A DNA stretch of 64,000 bases from positions 310,001 to 374,000 of the forward strand of contig NZ_LT629797.1 in assembly GCF_900106015.1 (NCBI RefSeq). Direction: 5' to 3'. This document shows positions 18,390-27,924 of this stretch, one piece after another. The position numbers were made by a program, and so were the translations under genes. Origin of the DNA: Pseudomonas sihuiensis (lineage in GTDB: Bacteria > Pseudomonadota > Gammaproteobacteria > Pseudomonadales > Pseudomonadaceae). Position 1 is the stretch's first letter; each line of letters opens with the position of its first letter. The notes below the pieces were generated by a model. It was not told where the DNA came from and searched no databases. It saw only the letters and a list, made by a program, of their open reading frames with translations.

Positions 18390-19132
18390 CATGGCAGGGC
18401 CACCAGCGAGGCGAAGTTCAGGCACTGGAACCAGGGCACTACCTTGCTGAAACCGGCGGCCAGCAGGCGCTCGCGATGTTGTTCGAGACTGTCGGGCAGC
18501 ATCACCTTTTCGATGGCGCTGCGCTTCTGCGCAATCTCCAGCTCGCTGTAGCCATTGGCGCGTTTGAAGGCGACATGCAGCTGGGTGAGCAGCTCATGCT
18601 CGGCGGCATCCTCGAAGCGCAGCTTCTCCGAGAGGATCAGCGCGCCACCGGGCAGCAGCGCCTGGCGAATGCGCGTGAGCAATTCCAGGCGGCGCTCCGG
18701 GGGGATGAACTGCAGGGTGAAGTTGAGCGTGACCAGCGAGGTGGGGTGCAGGTCGAGGGCCAGGATGTCGGCTTCGATCACCTGCACCGGCAGCAGCTCC
18801 TGGAACATGGCGTCCTGGGCGTGCAGGTATTCGCGGCAGCGTTCGACCATGGCCGGCGAGTTGTCCACCGCGATCACCTGGCAGCCGTCCGCTTTTACAT
18901 GGCGGCGCAGTGCCTGGGTCACCGCGCCGAGCGAGGCGCCGAGGTCATACAGTGTAGTGTGCGCCTCGGCGAACTGGCCGGCGAGTACGCCGATGTTCTC
19001 GACGATGGTCGGGTAGCCGGGCACCGAGCGCTTGATCATGTCGGGGAAGACCCGCACCACGTCCTCGTTGAAGACGAAATCGGGCACCTCGGGCAGAGGT
19101 TGGGCAAATAGACGATCAGGTTCTTGGCTCAC
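18389..19132 (-). CDS. cmoA: Carboxy-SAM synthase CmoA
   Basis: A 247-residue methyltransferase-fold enzyme that converts SAM and prephenate to carboxy-SAM, the donor used by Cmo[16 protein letters not shown] is the SAM-binding loop. The frame is open upstream to 19186, but GTG 19132 ([11 protein letters not shown]) gives the same length as E. coli CmoA. It is first of the cmoA-cmoB pair. Confidence 0.95.
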   Translation of the reverse strand: MSQEPDRLFAQPLPEVPDFVFNEDVVRVFPDMIKRSVPGYPTIVENIGVLAGQFAEAHTTLYDLGASLGAVTQALRRHVKADGCQVIAVDNSPAMVERCREYLHAQDAMFQELLPVQVIEADILALDLHPTSLVTLNFTLQFIPPERRLELLTRIRQALLPGGALILSEKLRFEDAAEHELLTQLHVAFKRANGYSELEIAQKRSAIEKVMLPDSLEQHRERLLAAGFSKVVPWFQCLNFASLVALP

Positions 19133-19189
19133 GGCGGTCGCAACGGGTAGCGGAAAAGGCCGGCATTTTAGCCAAGTGTGGCGCAACAG

Positions 19190-19831
19190 TCAGGCGCTGT
19201 TGCTGCGCTGGAAGGCCGAAGCGGTGATGCCCCACTGGCCGAGCCAGTAGGTGAGGATGATGGCGTAAGGCGCGGCGTCGAAGCTGGCGACGAAGCGGTC
19301 GATGCCGATCAGGCTGTCGGACAGCACGAAGAGCGCCGCACCGCCGGCTGCGAGCCAGGTGGAGCGCGGCTGCAGCTGCGGATGACCGAGGCGGGCCAGG
19401 GCGCGCCAGAGCATCAGGCTGATCGCCGTGGCATAGCAGGCCACCGGGATCAGCAGTTCGCCCAGGCCGCTGCTGGCCAGTATGGCGAACATCGCGCCAC
19501 CGGCAATTAGTGCCAGCAGCAAAGCGGGCAGGGCCGGTTGCCGGCTGTCGGAACAGTAGGCGCGCAGGTAGGCCAGATGGCCGAGCAGAAAGGCGCCAAG
19601 GCCGAACACGAACAGATCGCCGGGCCAGTCCAGCAGGATGTCGCCAGCCAGGGAGAACACCAGGCCGATGCCGATCCAGCGGCGGTAGGTGCCGGCAGGC
19701 GCCTGGCGTAGCCAGAGCAGCAGGGCGATCACCGGGATGCCCTTGGTCAGCAGGCTGAGCTGTGCATCGCCGGTGATCCGGCCGTAGAGAAATACCGCAG
19801 CACCCGCCAGACCGAGCAGCAACCAACGCAT
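19190..19831 (-). CDS. YhhN-family membrane protein (lysoplasmalogenase-like)
   Basis: A 213-residue integral membrane protein with about seven or eight hydrophobic helices. It matches the YhhN/TMEM86 family, whose animal members hydrolyse the vinyl ether bond of lysoplasmalogen; a legionella relative has the same activity. Family residues are seen in FVFGLGAFLLGHLAYL and LFVLSDSLIGIDRF. The substrate in Pseudomonas is not established. It is 58 bp upstream of cmoA on the same strand and may share its transcript. Confidence 0.85.
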   Translation of the reverse strand: MRWLLLGLAGAAVFLYGRITGDAQLSLLTKGIPVIALLLWLRQAPAGTYRRWIGIGLVFSLAGDILLDWPGDLFVFGLGAFLLGHLAYLRAYCSDSRQPALPALLLALIAGGAMFAILASSGLGELLIPVACYATAISLMLWRALARLGHPQLQPRSTWLAAGGAALFVLSDSLIGIDRFVASFDAAPYAIILTYWLGQWGITASAFQRSNSA

Positions 19832-19984
19832 AGCAAGACTCCCTTCGTTCTTGGAATGGCGCGACTATGCCCAGCGACCGAACGGCTGCCAATGCGAGGG
19901 ATGCCAAATCGAGGGGCGGATCGTGCCGCTACTCGACGCCGCCGGCAGTATTGGGCAACGTATGGGTTCGTTCAGGAGAAGCGC

Positions 19985-21217
19985 ATGTCGATATCGCCAC
20001 CTGTCACCGAGCTGATCGAGCGCCTTTACCGCGATGAGTCGCGCCGTGTGCTCGCCACCCTGATCCGCCTGCTGGGTGATTTCGACCTGGCCGAGGAGGC
20101 GCTGCACGAGGCGTTTCGCAGTGCGGTCGAGCAGTGGCCGCAAGGCGGTGTGCCGGACAACCCGCGTGCCTGGCTGGTCTCCGCCGGGCGCTTCAAGGCC
20201 ATCGACAACCTGCGTCGGCAACGTCGCTTCCAGCCGTTGGACGAGCAGATCGAATTGCCTGATGAGAGCGACGCCGAAGGCGGCGAACTGTTAGAGGACG
20301 ACCGCCTGCGCCTGATTTTCACCTGCTGTCACCCGGCGCTGGCCAGCGATGCCCAGGTGGCACTAACCCTGCGCGAGGTATGCGACCTGACCACCGAGGA
20401 GATCGCCCGCGCTTTCCTCTCCAGTCCTGCGACCCTGGCCCAGCGCATCGTGCGGGCCAAGGCGAAGATTCGCGATGCGCGCATTCCCTACGAAGTGCCG
20501 GGGCGCAGTGAGCTGCCCGAGCGGTTGGAGGCGGTGTTGCGGGTGGTTTACCTGGTGTTCAACGAAGGCTACTTCGCCAGCTCGGGTGATTCGCTGACCC
20601 GCAGCCAGCTGTCCGACGAAGCGATTCGCCTGGGACGGCTACTGCTGGAGTTACTGCCCGAGCCGGAAGTGCAGGGGCTGCTGGCGTTGATGCTGCTGCA
20701 CGAGTCGCGACGCGCTGCGCGCAGCGGCGTCGATGGCGAGGTGATTTTGCTGGAGGCCCAGGATCGCAGCCTATGGAGTCGCGAGCTTATCGCCGAAGGC
20801 GAGGCGCTGGTGCTGCAGGCGCTGCACTCGCGGCGTTTCGGCCCCTACAGCCTGCAGGCGGCGATTGCCGCGGTGCATGCCGAGGCGGCCAGTCTGGAAG
20901 AAACCGATTGGGCGCAGATCGTCGGCCTGTATGACGAGCTGCTGCGTCTGAATCCGTCGCCTGTTATCGAGCTCAACCGCGCCGTGGCACTGGCCATGCG
21001 AGATGGCGAGCAGGCGGGGCTGGTGGAGATTGACCGATTGCTGGCTGCAGGCGAACTGGAGGGCTACCACCTGGCCCATGCGGCGCGGGCCGATCTGCTG
21101 CGTAGGCTTGGCCGGCGCGAGCAGGCAGTCGCTGCCTACCGCCAGGCCCTGGCGCTGGCGCAACAGGGGCCGGATCGGCAGTTTCTGCAGAAAAGACTGG
21201 AAGAGCTGGGTGCCTAG
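19985..21217 (+). CDS. ECF42-type RNA polymerase sigma factor with C-terminal extension
   Basis: A 410-residue protein, about twice the size of a plain ECF sigma factor. Residues about 1-185 hold sigma region 2 (DFDLAEEALHEAFRSAVEQW) and region 4 (LREVCDLTTEEIARAFLSSP). The rest is a helical, TPR-like domain (DUF6596 type) ending with AVAAYRQALALA. ATG 19985 is taken as start because it is the first Met followed by family sequence. ECF42 factors lack classical anti-sigma factors and are typically encoded beside a DGPF (YCII-like) protein; none is adjacent here. Confidence 0.9.
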   Translation: MSISPPVTELIERLYRDESRRVLATLIRLLGDFDLAEEALHEAFRSAVEQWPQGGVPDNPRAWLVSAGRFKAIDNLRRQRRFQPLDEQIELPDESDAEGGELLEDDRLRLIFTCCHPALASDAQVALTLREVCDLTTEEIARAFLSSPATLAQRIVRAKAKIRDARIPYEVPGRSELPERLEAVLRVVYLVFNEGYFASSGDSLTRSQLSDEAIRLGRLLLELLPEPEVQGLLALMLLHESRRAARSGVDGEVILLEAQDRSLWSRELIAEGEALVLQALHSRRFGPYSLQAAIAAVHAEAASLEETDWAQIVGLYDELLRLNPSPVIELNRAVALAMRDGEQAGLVEIDRLLAAGELEGYHLAHAARADLLRRLGRREQAVAAYRQALALAQQGPDRQFLQKRLEELGA

Positions 21218-21252
21218 CCCCTGTATCCGTAGCCCGGATGCAGGGGCTGCAC

Positions 21253-21315
21253 GTAGGGCGTGCTGCGCGCACCAGCAATATTGTGCGCGCATGAGGTGCG
21301 CACGGCGCACCCTAC
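21253..21315. repeat. Imperfect palindrome between convergent genes
   Basis: GTAGGGCGTGCTGCGCGCAC (21253-21272) pairs imperfectly with 21296-21315; an inner perfect stem GCGCGCAC/GTGCGCGC encloses a 10-base loop. It lies between the ends of the ECF42 gene and rapA and probably terminates one or both. Confidence 0.65.
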
Positions 21316-21327
21316 AGAGGGGCGTGC

Positions 21328-24171
21328 TTAGCCTGCCACCAATACGCGAATCGCTTCCAGGCGCAGGGCGGCCTTGTCGAACATCGCCAGGCTCTGTTCG
21401 CGCTGCTCGCGCAGGGCGTCGATCTCGCTGTCACGCACGCTCGGGTTGACCGCGCGCAGGGCGACCAGGCGCGCCAGTTCCTCGTCCAGTTCAGCGATCA
21501 GGCGACGCTTGGCCTCACTCACGCGCTCGACATGGCGCGGCATGACCTTGGCTTCAGCGTCGTTGATCTGCTTGGCCAGCACGTCGCGCTGGGCCTGGAC
21601 GAACTTGTTGGCGCTGGCCCGTGGCACGCTTTCCAGCTGGTCGTTGAGGGTTTCGAAGCCGACCTTGGCGGCCAGGTCATTGCCGTTGGCGTCGAACAGG
21701 CAACGCAGTGCCGCCGGTGGCAGGAAGCGCCCCAGTTGCAGTTTGCGCGGGCCGACCACTTCGCTGACGTAGAGCAGCTCCAGCAGCACGGTGCCGGGCT
21801 TGAGCGCCTTGTTCTTGATCAGTGCGACGGCGGTGTTGCCCATCGAGCCGGACAGCACCAGGTCCATGCCGCCCTGCACCATGGGGTGTTCCCAGGTGAG
21901 GAACTGCATGTCCTCGCGGGCCAGGGCCTGCTCGCGGTCGTAGGTAATGGTCACCGCCTCGTCGTCGCCCAGGGGGAAGCTGGCGTCCAGCATCTTCTCG
22001 CTGGGGCGCAGGATCAGGGCGTTGTCGGAGTGGTCTTCGCTGTCGATGCCGAAGGCGTTGAACAGCTCTTCCATGTAGATCGGCAGGGTGAACTGGTCGT
22101 CCTGCTCGTGGATGGCCTCGACCAGCGCTTCACCTTCACCGGCACCGCCTGAGTTCAGCTCCAGCAGGCGGTCGCGACCGCTGTGCAGCTCGCCTTCCAG
22201 GCGCAGGCGCTCGGCGGTGGCTTCGTCCACCAGTTGCTGCCACTGGCCGTCGTCACCGTTCTCCAGCAGCGGCAGCAGGCGCGGGCCAAACTGGTGCTGC
22301 AGGGCGTTGCCGGTGGGGCAGGTGGCGAGGAAGGCGTTCAGCGCCTGGTGGTACCACTGGAACAGACGCTCCTGCGGGCTGTTCTCCAGGTACGGCACGT
22401 GCAGCTGGATGCGATGTTTCTGGCCGATACGGTCGAGACGGCCAATGCGCTGTTCCAGCAGGTCCGGGTGTGCCGGCAGGTCGAACAGCACCAGGTGATG
22501 GGCGAACTGGAAGTTGCGGCCTTCGGAGCCGATTTCCGAGCAGATCAGCACCTGCGCGCCGAATTCCTCGTCGGCGAAGTAGGCGGCGGCACGGTCGCGC
22601 TCGAGGATGCTCATGCCTTCATGGAACACCGTGGCCGGGATGCCGGAGCGCACGCGCAGGGCGTCTTCCAGATCCAGCGCGGTCTCGGCGTGGGCACAGA
22701 TCACCAGCACCTTGAATTTCTTCAGCATCTTCAGGGTGTCGATCAGCCATTCGACGCGCGGGTCGATGCGCCACCAGCGTTGCTCTTCGTCGATATCGTC
22801 CTGTGCCTGGTAGCTGACTTCCGGGTACAGCTCGGCATGCTCGCCGACCGGCAGCTCCAGGTATTCGTCCGGACTCGGCAGCGGGTAGGGGTGCAGCTCG
22901 CGCTCAGGGAAACCCTGTACGGCGGCGCGGGTGTTGCGAAACAGCAGGCGGCCGGTACCGTGGCGATCCAACAGCTCGCGTACCAGGCGGGCGCGTGCTT
23001 CTTCGTCGCCGCCGTCGATGGCGTCCAGCAGTTCGCGACCTTCATCACCGAGGAAGCCGCCGATGGCGTCGCGCGCCTGGGAGCTGAGCTTGCCCTGGTC
23101 GAGCAGCTCCTGCACCGCTTCGGCGACCGGGCGGTACTGGCTGCTTTCGGCGCGGAAGGCTTGCAGATCATGGAAGCGATTGGGGTCGAGCAGGCGCAGA
23201 CGGGCGAAGTGGCTGTCCTGGCCGAGCTGTTCCGGGGTGGCGGTGAGCAGCAGCACGCCGGGGATGACCTCGGCCAGTTGCTCGACCAGCGAGTATTCGG
23301 CGCTGGCCTGCTCCGGGTGCCAGACCAGGTGGTGGGCTTCGTCGACCACCAGCAGGTCCCAGCCGGCGGCGAACAGCGCGTCCTGGGCCTTTTCGTCGTC
23401 CTTCAGCCACTCCAGGGCGACCAGCGCCAGCTGGCAATCCTCGAAGGGGTTGCTGGCGTCGCTTTCCATGAAACGCTCGGCGTCGAACAGGGCGACGTCG
23501 AGGTTGAAACGCCGGCGCATTTCCACCAGCCACTGGTGTTGCAGGTTTTCCGGCACCAGGATCAGCACGCGGCTGGCGCGACCGGAGAGCAGCTGGCGAT
23601 GAATCACTAGGCCGGCTTCGATGGTCTTGCCCAGGCCCACTTCGTCGGCCAGCAGTACGCGCGGGGCGATGCGGTCAGCCACTTCACGGGCGATGTGCAA
23701 CTGGTGAGCGATCGGTTGCGCGCGGGCGCCGCCGAGGCCCCAGAGGGACGACTGCAGCAGGCGGCTGTTGTGTTCGAGGCTGTGGTAACGCAGGGCGAAC
23801 CAGGCCAGCGGGTCGATCTGGCCGGCGAACAGGCGGTCGCTGGCCAGGCGGAACTGGATGAAGTTCGACAGCTGAGTTTCCGGCATGGTCACCGGTTTAT
23901 GCTGGGCATCGAGGCCGTGGTAGACCAGCAGGCCGTCGACGTCCTCGACTTCCTGCACGGTGAGCTTCCAACCCTCGAAATGGGTGATCTCGTCACCCGG
24001 GGCGAAGCGTACACGGGTCAACGGGGCATTGCGCGTAGCGTACTGGCGGGTTTCGCCGGTGGCCGGGTAGAGCACGGTGAGCAGGCGGCCGTCCTCGGCG
24101 AGGATGGTTCCCAGACCCAATTCCGCTTCGCTGTCACTGATCCAGCGTTGCCCCGGTTGATATTGCGCCAT
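21328..24171 (-). CDS. rapA: RNA polymerase-associated ATPase RapA
   Basis: A 947-residue SWI2/SNF2 ATPase that recycles stalled or post-termination RNA polymerase. Walker A is [16 protein letters not shown] near residue 177, DEAH box VVDEAHHL, and the helicase C-terminal part contains [42 protein letters not shown] in blocks typical of the family. N-terminal Tudor-like domains and the C-terminal RapA domain are present. Length is close to the 968 residues of E. coli RapA. Divergent from the 24338 gene. Confidence 0.97.
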   Translation of the reverse strand: MAQYQPGQRWISDSEAELGLGTILAEDGRLLTVLYPATGETRQYATRNAPLTRVRFAPGDEITHFEGWKLTVQEVEDVDGLLVYHGLDAQHKPVTMPETQLSNFIQFRLASDRLFAGQIDPLAWFALRYHSLEHNSRLLQSSLWGLGGARAQPIAHQLHIAREVADRIAPRVLLADEVGLGKTIEAGLVIHRQLLSGRASRVLILVPENLQHQWLVEMRRRFNLDVALFDAERFMESDASNPFEDCQLALVALEWLKDDEKAQDALFAAGWDLLVVDEAHHLVWHPEQASAEYSLVEQLAEVIPGVLLLTATPEQLGQDSHFARLRLLDPNRFHDLQAFRAESSQYRPVAEAVQELLDQGKLSSQARDAIGGFLGDEGRELLDAIDGGDEEARARLVRELLDRHGTGRLLFRNTRAAVQGFPERELHPYPLPSPDEYLELPVGEHAELYPEVSYQAQDDIDEEQRWWRIDPRVEWLIDTLKMLKKFKVLVICAHAETALDLEDALRVRSGIPATVFHEGMSILERDRAAAYFADEEFGAQVLICSEIGSEGRNFQFAHHLVLFDLPAHPDLLEQRIGRLDRIGQKHRIQLHVPYLENSPQERLFQWYHQALNAFLATCPTGNALQHQFGPRLLPLLENGDDGQWQQLVDEATAERLRLEGELHSGRDRLLELNSGGAGEGEALVEAIHEQDDQFTLPIYMEELFNAFGIDSEDHSDNALILRPSEKMLDASFPLGDDEAVTITYDREQALAREDMQFLTWEHPMVQGGMDLVLSGSMGNTAVALIKNKALKPGTVLLELLYVSEVVGPRKLQLGRFLPPAALRCLFDANGNDLAAKVGFETLNDQLESVPRASANKFVQAQRDVLAKQINDAEAKVMPRHVERVSEAKRRLIAELDEELARLVALRAVNPSVRDSEIDALREQREQSLAMFDKAALRLEAIRVLVAG

Positions 24172-24337
24172 GCCTGTCTGTCTCCCGCGTGAAAAAGCCG
24201 GCTATGGTAACGGATGCAGCGCCACGGCCAAAGCGGTCATGGCACTATTGCCGTGCGGCTTAGTCAAAAGTGTAGCGAGCACCGGCTAAAGTCGCGGCTC
24301 ACGGGGCCGACAGCCTGACCAAAGGAGGTGCTGCAAC

Positions 24338-24631
24338 GTGCTACCGCCTATCCCCCATAGCCTGGTGCCGGTCACTGCCTCGCAGGATGTGATCAAGCCC
24401 AAGCCCGAGATTCCTCCGGTGACCCCGGCCGAAGGCAGCGCCAAGGAAAGTGCGCTTAGCCTCGACAAGCGCCATCCACAGGAAACCGAGGAGCTGCTGC
24501 GCGAAGAACAGCGCCGCCGCCAGCGGCGTGGCTACACCCCCGAGCAACTGGCTGAGGCCGAGCCGGAAGAGGTGGAGCAGGCGCTGGGCGATCTGCCCCG
24601 GCAGGGGCTGTGGGTAGACGTTGAAGTCTGA
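24338..24631 (+). CDS. Conserved small protein of unknown function
   Basis: A 97-residue charged, probably partly disordered protein. It begins at GTG 24338, 7 bases after a strong AAAGGAGGTG (24321-24330). The N-terminal third is Pro-rich, the middle is a Glu/Arg-rich helix (ETEELLREEQRRRQRRGY), and the end is hydrophobic. Codon use is native. I recall similar proteins beside rapA in other pseudomonads, but no function. It precedes the AlkB-like gene by 34 bp and may share its transcript. Confidence 0.75.
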   Translation: MLPPIPHSLVPVTASQDVIKPKPEIPPVTPAEGSAKESALSLDKRHPQETEELLREEQRRRQRRGYTPEQLAEAEPEEVEQALGDLPRQGLWVDVEV

Positions 24632-24665
24632 GACACTCTTTTCATTCTCTTGCGCATAGATTGTC

Positions 24666-25265
24666 ATGCTGTTCGCCGACCCCTTGCCCGCACTCGCCGA
24701 TGCCGAGCTGGATTATCTGCCCGGCTGGGTCGACCCCGCGCTCGCCGATAACTGGCTGCATATGCTGGTCGAGCAGACGCCCTGGCAGCAGCCGGAGTTG
24801 TTCATCCACGGCCGTTACCACCGCACGCCACGGCTGACGGCCTGGTATGGCGACCCCGAGGCGCGTTACCGCTATTCCGGGAAGATCCACGAGCCCTTGC
24901 CCTGGACGCCGCTGTTGAACGAGATTCGCCAACGGATCGAGAAAGAAGTCGGGCAATCGCTCAATGCCGTGCTGCTCAATCATTACCGCGACGGCCAGGA
25001 CTCCATGGGCTGGCACAGCGATGCCGAGCCGGAACTGGGGCGCAATCCGCTGATCGCTTCGCTCAACCTCGGCGGCAGCCGGCGTTTCGATCTGCGCCGG
25101 GTTGGCAGCACGCGCATCGAACATTCGTTGACGCTGGAGCATGCTTCGCTACTGGTCATGCGCGGGCCGACCCAGCATCATTGGCAGCACCAAGTGGCAA
25201 AGACGCGCCAAGCCTGCGCGCCACGCCTGAACCTGACCTTTCGCCTGATCCGGTTTCCGCTATGA
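24666..25265 (+). CDS. AlkB-like 2-oxoglutarate/Fe(II) dioxygenase
   Basis: A 199-residue member of the AlkB superfamily (ALKBH2/3-like branch). Iron ligands are His and Asp in GWHSDAEPELG and a distal His in QHHWQHQV; the 2-oxoglutarate-binding Arg pair lies in RLNLTFRLI. NHYRDGQDSMGWH matches the NxYxxGxDxxxxHxD family motif. Such enzymes oxidatively remove alkyl groups from bases in DNA or RNA. It overlaps the next small gene by 4 bp. Substrate preference cannot be told from sequence. Confidence 0.93.
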   Translation: MLFADPLPALADAELDYLPGWVDPALADNWLHMLVEQTPWQQPELFIHGRYHRTPRLTAWYGDPEARYRYSGKIHEPLPWTPLLNEIRQRIEKEVGQSLNAVLLNHYRDGQDSMGWHSDAEPELGRNPLIASLNLGGSRRFDLRRVGSTRIEHSLTLEHASLLVMRGPTQHHWQHQVAKTRQACAPRLNLTFRLIRFPL

Positions 25266-25423
25266 GCAATGACGACAAGCTGATCGATTTCGCCGCCGAG
25301 CGCGACAAGCGTATCCACGATCTCAACGACAAGCGCCTCAACGAGATGCGCCAGGTTTTCGAGCAGGTGTTGCCGATCGGCAAGGCCAAGAAGAAGTCCA
25401 AGAGCAAACCCAAGAAACGCTGA
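25262..25423 (+). CDS. Small Lys-rich protein of unknown function
   Basis: A 53-residue protein whose ATG (25262) overlaps the stop of the AlkB-like gene as ATGA, implying coupled translation. Residues 1-40 are an amphipathic charged helix (DKRIHDLNDKRLNEMRQVFE), and the tail is very basic (KAKKKSKSKPKKR), suggesting nucleic acid or anionic surface binding. The frame has native codon bias. No family is recognised. Confidence 0.7.
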   Translation: MSNDDKLIDFAAERDKRIHDLNDKRLNEMRQVFEQVLPIGKAKKKSKSKPKKR

Positions 25424-25492
25424 AACTCCCGCGGTTCAATCGTTGTGCATGGCTGCCAGGCTGTGCTTCGCGCCTCGTACCCTCTCGATTTC

Positions 25493-25506
25493 TTGACCTG
25501 CGTCAG
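25493..25506. promoter_or_regulatory. Possible second ANR/FNR-like site
   Basis: TTGACCTGCGTCAG is an imperfect TTGAC-N4-GTCAG dyad, 51 bp upstream of the better ANR box. It may be a distal site or chance. Confidence 0.3.
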
Positions 25507-25543
25507 TATTCCCGCAGGCCCGCTCGCGCCTGCTCGTCGGCCA

Positions 25544-25557
25544 TTGACCCAGATCAA
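25544..25557. promoter_or_regulatory. ANR (FNR-family) box
   Basis: TTGACCCAGATCAA fits the ANR/FNR consensus TTGAT-N4-ATCAA with one mismatch. It lies 66 bp before the start of the 38-residue membrane protein, a normal distance for an activator near -41.5. Confidence 0.75.
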
Positions 25558-25623
25558 TTTTCCCGCCGCCAGCGCTGATAACGTGAAGCCATCCCAGACA
25601 GACAGGCACAACAGGAGGCAGCC

Positions 25624-25740
25624 ATGTTCGTCGATACAGTGGTTCTCGCCGGAGTCGGCACCGTACTTCTGATGGTCGCGTTCTTCGGGGGTGTTGGTTA
25701 CTTCATCTGGAAGGATGCGCACAAGCGCAAGCAGAGCTGA
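25624..25740 (+). CDS. 38-residue single-pass membrane protein, likely ANR-regulated
   Basis: MFVDTVVLAGVG starts the protein; one membrane helix spans about residues 5-29, followed by a short basic cytoplasmic tail (KDAHKRKQS). ATG 25624 follows AGGAGGCAGCC, a strong ribosome binding site, and a strong terminator follows the stop, so this is a monocistronic unit. The ANR box upstream predicts induction at low oxygen. It resembles small respiratory-chain-associated proteins in size and topology (CcoQ-like), but the family is not established. Confidence 0.75.
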   Translation: MFVDTVVLAGVGTVLLMVAFFGGVGYFIWKDAHKRKQS

Positions 25741-25773
25741 TCCTTCCAGTTCAATGGGCACGCAAGGCAATTC

Positions 25774-25798
25774 GGGCGACTTCGGTCGCCCTTTTTTT
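25774..25798 (+). terminator. Strong Rho-independent terminator
   Basis: Stem GGGCGAC / GTCGCCC closed by TTCG, followed by seven T residues. It ends the 38-residue protein transcript 33 bp after its stop. Confidence 0.92.
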
Positions 25799-25847
25799 AT
25801 TTGCGCGTTGCCCACCTGAGGTCGCAGCACCTTCTGGACATAAATGC

Positions 25848-25891
25848 TTAGCTAGCTAATAATTGAGTTTCGCACGGAGGCGCAACTCAAT
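25848..25891. promoter_or_regulatory. Two dyads upstream of the FUSC efflux operon
   Basis: TTAGCTAGCTAA (25848-25859) is a perfect 12-bp palindrome. ATTGAGTT (25862-25869) and AACTCAAT (25884-25891) form a perfect inverted repeat with a 14-bp spacer. They lie 45-88 bp before the GTG start at 25936 and are candidate operators; no regulator gene is adjacent. Confidence 0.45.
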
Positions 25892-25935
25892 CGCTACAGC
25901 TATGTTCAGGGCTGAGATTCTTTCAGGTAGCCATC

Positions 25936-27924
25936 GTGCGTGATTCCTTGCTGGCGTTTCTCGCGCCAAGCTCGCAAGCCGTTCAATTTGCCATCAAGAC
26001 CCTGCTCGGCGGTGGTCTGGCGCTGTGGTGCGCGCTGCGTTTCGGCCTGGAGCAGCCGCAGTGGGCGCTGATGACCGCGTTCATCGTCGCCCAGCCGCTG
26101 TCTGGCATGGTCGTGCAGAAGGGCCTGGCACGGCTGCTCGGCACGCTGGTCGGCACCTTCATGGCCGTGGTGATGATGGGGCTGTTCGCCCAGGCGCCGC
26201 TGCTGTTCATACTGGCGTTCGCCTTGTGGTTGGCGTTGTGTACAGCGTCCTCGACCATGTTGCGCAGCGCCTGGTCGTACTCCTTCGTGCTGGCCGGCTA
26301 CACCGTGGCGATCATCGCCTTGCCGGCCATCGGCAAGCCGCATGTGGTATTCGATGAAGCCATCGCCCGCTGCACGGAAATCTGTCTGGGCATCATCTGC
26401 GCCACCCTGAGCAGCGCTTTGCTCTGGCCGCAGCGCGTCGAGCGGCAACTGGCGCAGCAGGCGCGCAATGCCTGGCAGGCCGGCGTTGCGGCTTCGCGCC
26501 AGGCGCTGGCGGGTGAGGCTGATTCGCGACAGGGCTTGCTGGAGGTGCTGGCGCGTATCGTCGCCGTCGACGCCCAGCGCGAGCACGCCTGGTTTGAGGG
26601 TGCCCGTGGTCGCCAGCGTGCCGTGGCGTTGCGGGTGTTGAGTCGTGATCTGCTCGGCATGCTGCGTCTGGCTCGTGGGGTGGCGCGGCAGTGGCGGCAA
26701 CTGAGCGGTGTCGAGGCGCAGGCGGTCGCGCCCTGGTTGCAGGTGGTGGACGAGCGCCTGCAGCAGGCGCAGCCAGAAAGCTTGTTGGAATTGGTCGAGC
26801 AACTGCGCCATGCGGCGCAGGACGAAGAATTGAGCGGTGGCCAGCAGCTGTGCCTGGAACGCTTGATGGTGCTGCTGTTGCGTGTCGAGGATGCCAGTCG
26901 TGCCTTGCTCGCAGTCGAGGAGGGCAGAGCACCGGCCGATGCGCCGCGCGCCTTGTCCTGGCACTACGATTGGCAGACTGCGCTGGTGTATGGCTCGCGC
27001 AGCGCGCTGACCTTCCTGGTTCTGGCTGCATTCTGGCTGGCCACTGGCTGGACCCACGCCACCGGCGCGCTGCTGCTGGCCTGCGTGGTGTGCAGCCTGT
27101 TCGCCCGGCTCGAAGCGGCGCCGCAGATCGGCATGATGTTTCTGCGCGGCATCTTCTATGCGCTGCCAGTGGCGTTCTTCGTGGGTCAGATTCTGATGCC
27201 GCAGATCGACGGTTTCGTGATGCTCTGCATGGTGCTGGGCGTGCCGCTGTTCTTCGGTGTGTTGGGCATGGCCAAGCCAGCGACGGCTGCGACCTCGACC
27301 TCGTTTTGCCTGCACTTCATCGTGCTCTGCCTGCCGGCACCGGGTGTCGGCTACAACGTCGAGTTCTTCCTCAATGAGGCGCCAGGCATGCTGATAGGCG
27401 TGGGTTGTGCGGTGATGGCTTTCAAGCTGGTGGTGCTGCGCAATCCGGTCTGGCATGGCCGGCGCCTGATGCAGGCGATCCTGACCGACCTCGGGCGCCT
27501 GACCCGTCGCGACCTGGGCCGCGCCGAAAACTGGTTCGGCGGGCGCATGGCTGATCGTCTGCTGCAGTTGGCGCGGCATTATCCGGCGCGGCCGGATCAG
27601 GCGCGCAGCCGCTGGGACGATGGCGTGGCTGGCCTTGATCTGGGCGACGAGTTGCTGCACCTGCGCAAGTGCCTGGCCAATGCCGATGCCGGCCTGGCAA
27701 GGTCGCAGCAGCGTTTCCTGGAACACCTCGATGACGCGCTGGAGCGTGGCCCCGCTCCAGGGCGTGAAGACGATCTGAACGCAGCGGTGGCCGAATTGCA
27801 GGAGGCCCTGCGCGCCTGCACGCCCAGCATCGACAAGCGCCTGGCCGAGGCGGCGCTATTGCAGCTGCAGAGCGGCTGGCGTCATTGGTGTCACGTGAAA
27901 GGGGAGGCCCATGGGCTTACATGA
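25936..27924 (+). CDS. FUSC-family inner membrane exporter (AaeB-like)
   Basis: A 662-residue membrane protein with the two-block layout of the FUSC family: a cluster of helices at about 12-160, a long soluble stretch, and a second cluster at about 350-505 with a cytoplasmic tail. E. coli AaeB, of this family, pumps aromatic carboxylic acids. It starts at GTG 25936 and overlaps the DUF1656 gene by 14 bp. With the following DUF1656 and HlyD genes it forms the standard aaeB-aaeX-aaeA-type efflux set. The substrate is unknown. Confidence 0.92.
   Translation: MRDSLLAFLAPSSQAVQFAIKTLLGGGLALWCALRFGLEQPQWALMTAFIVAQPLSGMVVQKGLARLLGTLVGTFMAVVMMGLFAQAPLLFILAFALWLALCTASSTMLRSAWSYSFVLAGYTVAIIALPAIGKPHVVFDEAIARCTEICLGIICATLSSALLWPQRVERQLAQQARNAWQAGVAASRQALAGEADSRQGLLEVLARIVAVDAQREHAWFEGARGRQRAVALRVLSRDLLGMLRLARGVARQWRQLSGVEAQAVAPWLQVVDERLQQAQPESLLELVEQLRHAAQDEELSGGQQLCLERLMVLLLRVEDASRALLAVEEGRAPADAPRALSWHYDWQTALVYGSRSALTFLVLAAFWLATGWTHATGALLLACVVCSLFARLEAAPQIGMMFLRGIFYALPVAFFVGQILMPQIDGFVMLCMVLGVPLFFGVLGMAKPATAATSTSFCLHFIVLCLPAPGVGYNVEFFLNEAPGMLIGVGCAVMAFKLVVLRNPVWHGRRLMQAILTDLGRLTRRDLGRAENWFGGRMADRLLQLARHYPARPDQARSRWDDGVAGLDLGDELLHLRKCLANADAGLARSQQRFLEHLDDALERGPAPGREDDLNAAVAELQEALRACTPSIDKRLAEAALLQLQSGWRHWCHVKGEAHGLT

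Noticed and set aside
25906..27726. A 606-codon minus-strand frame opposite the FUSC gene
   Set aside because: Low-complexity Gln/His/Arg sequence, no domain, antisense to a clear membrane protein.
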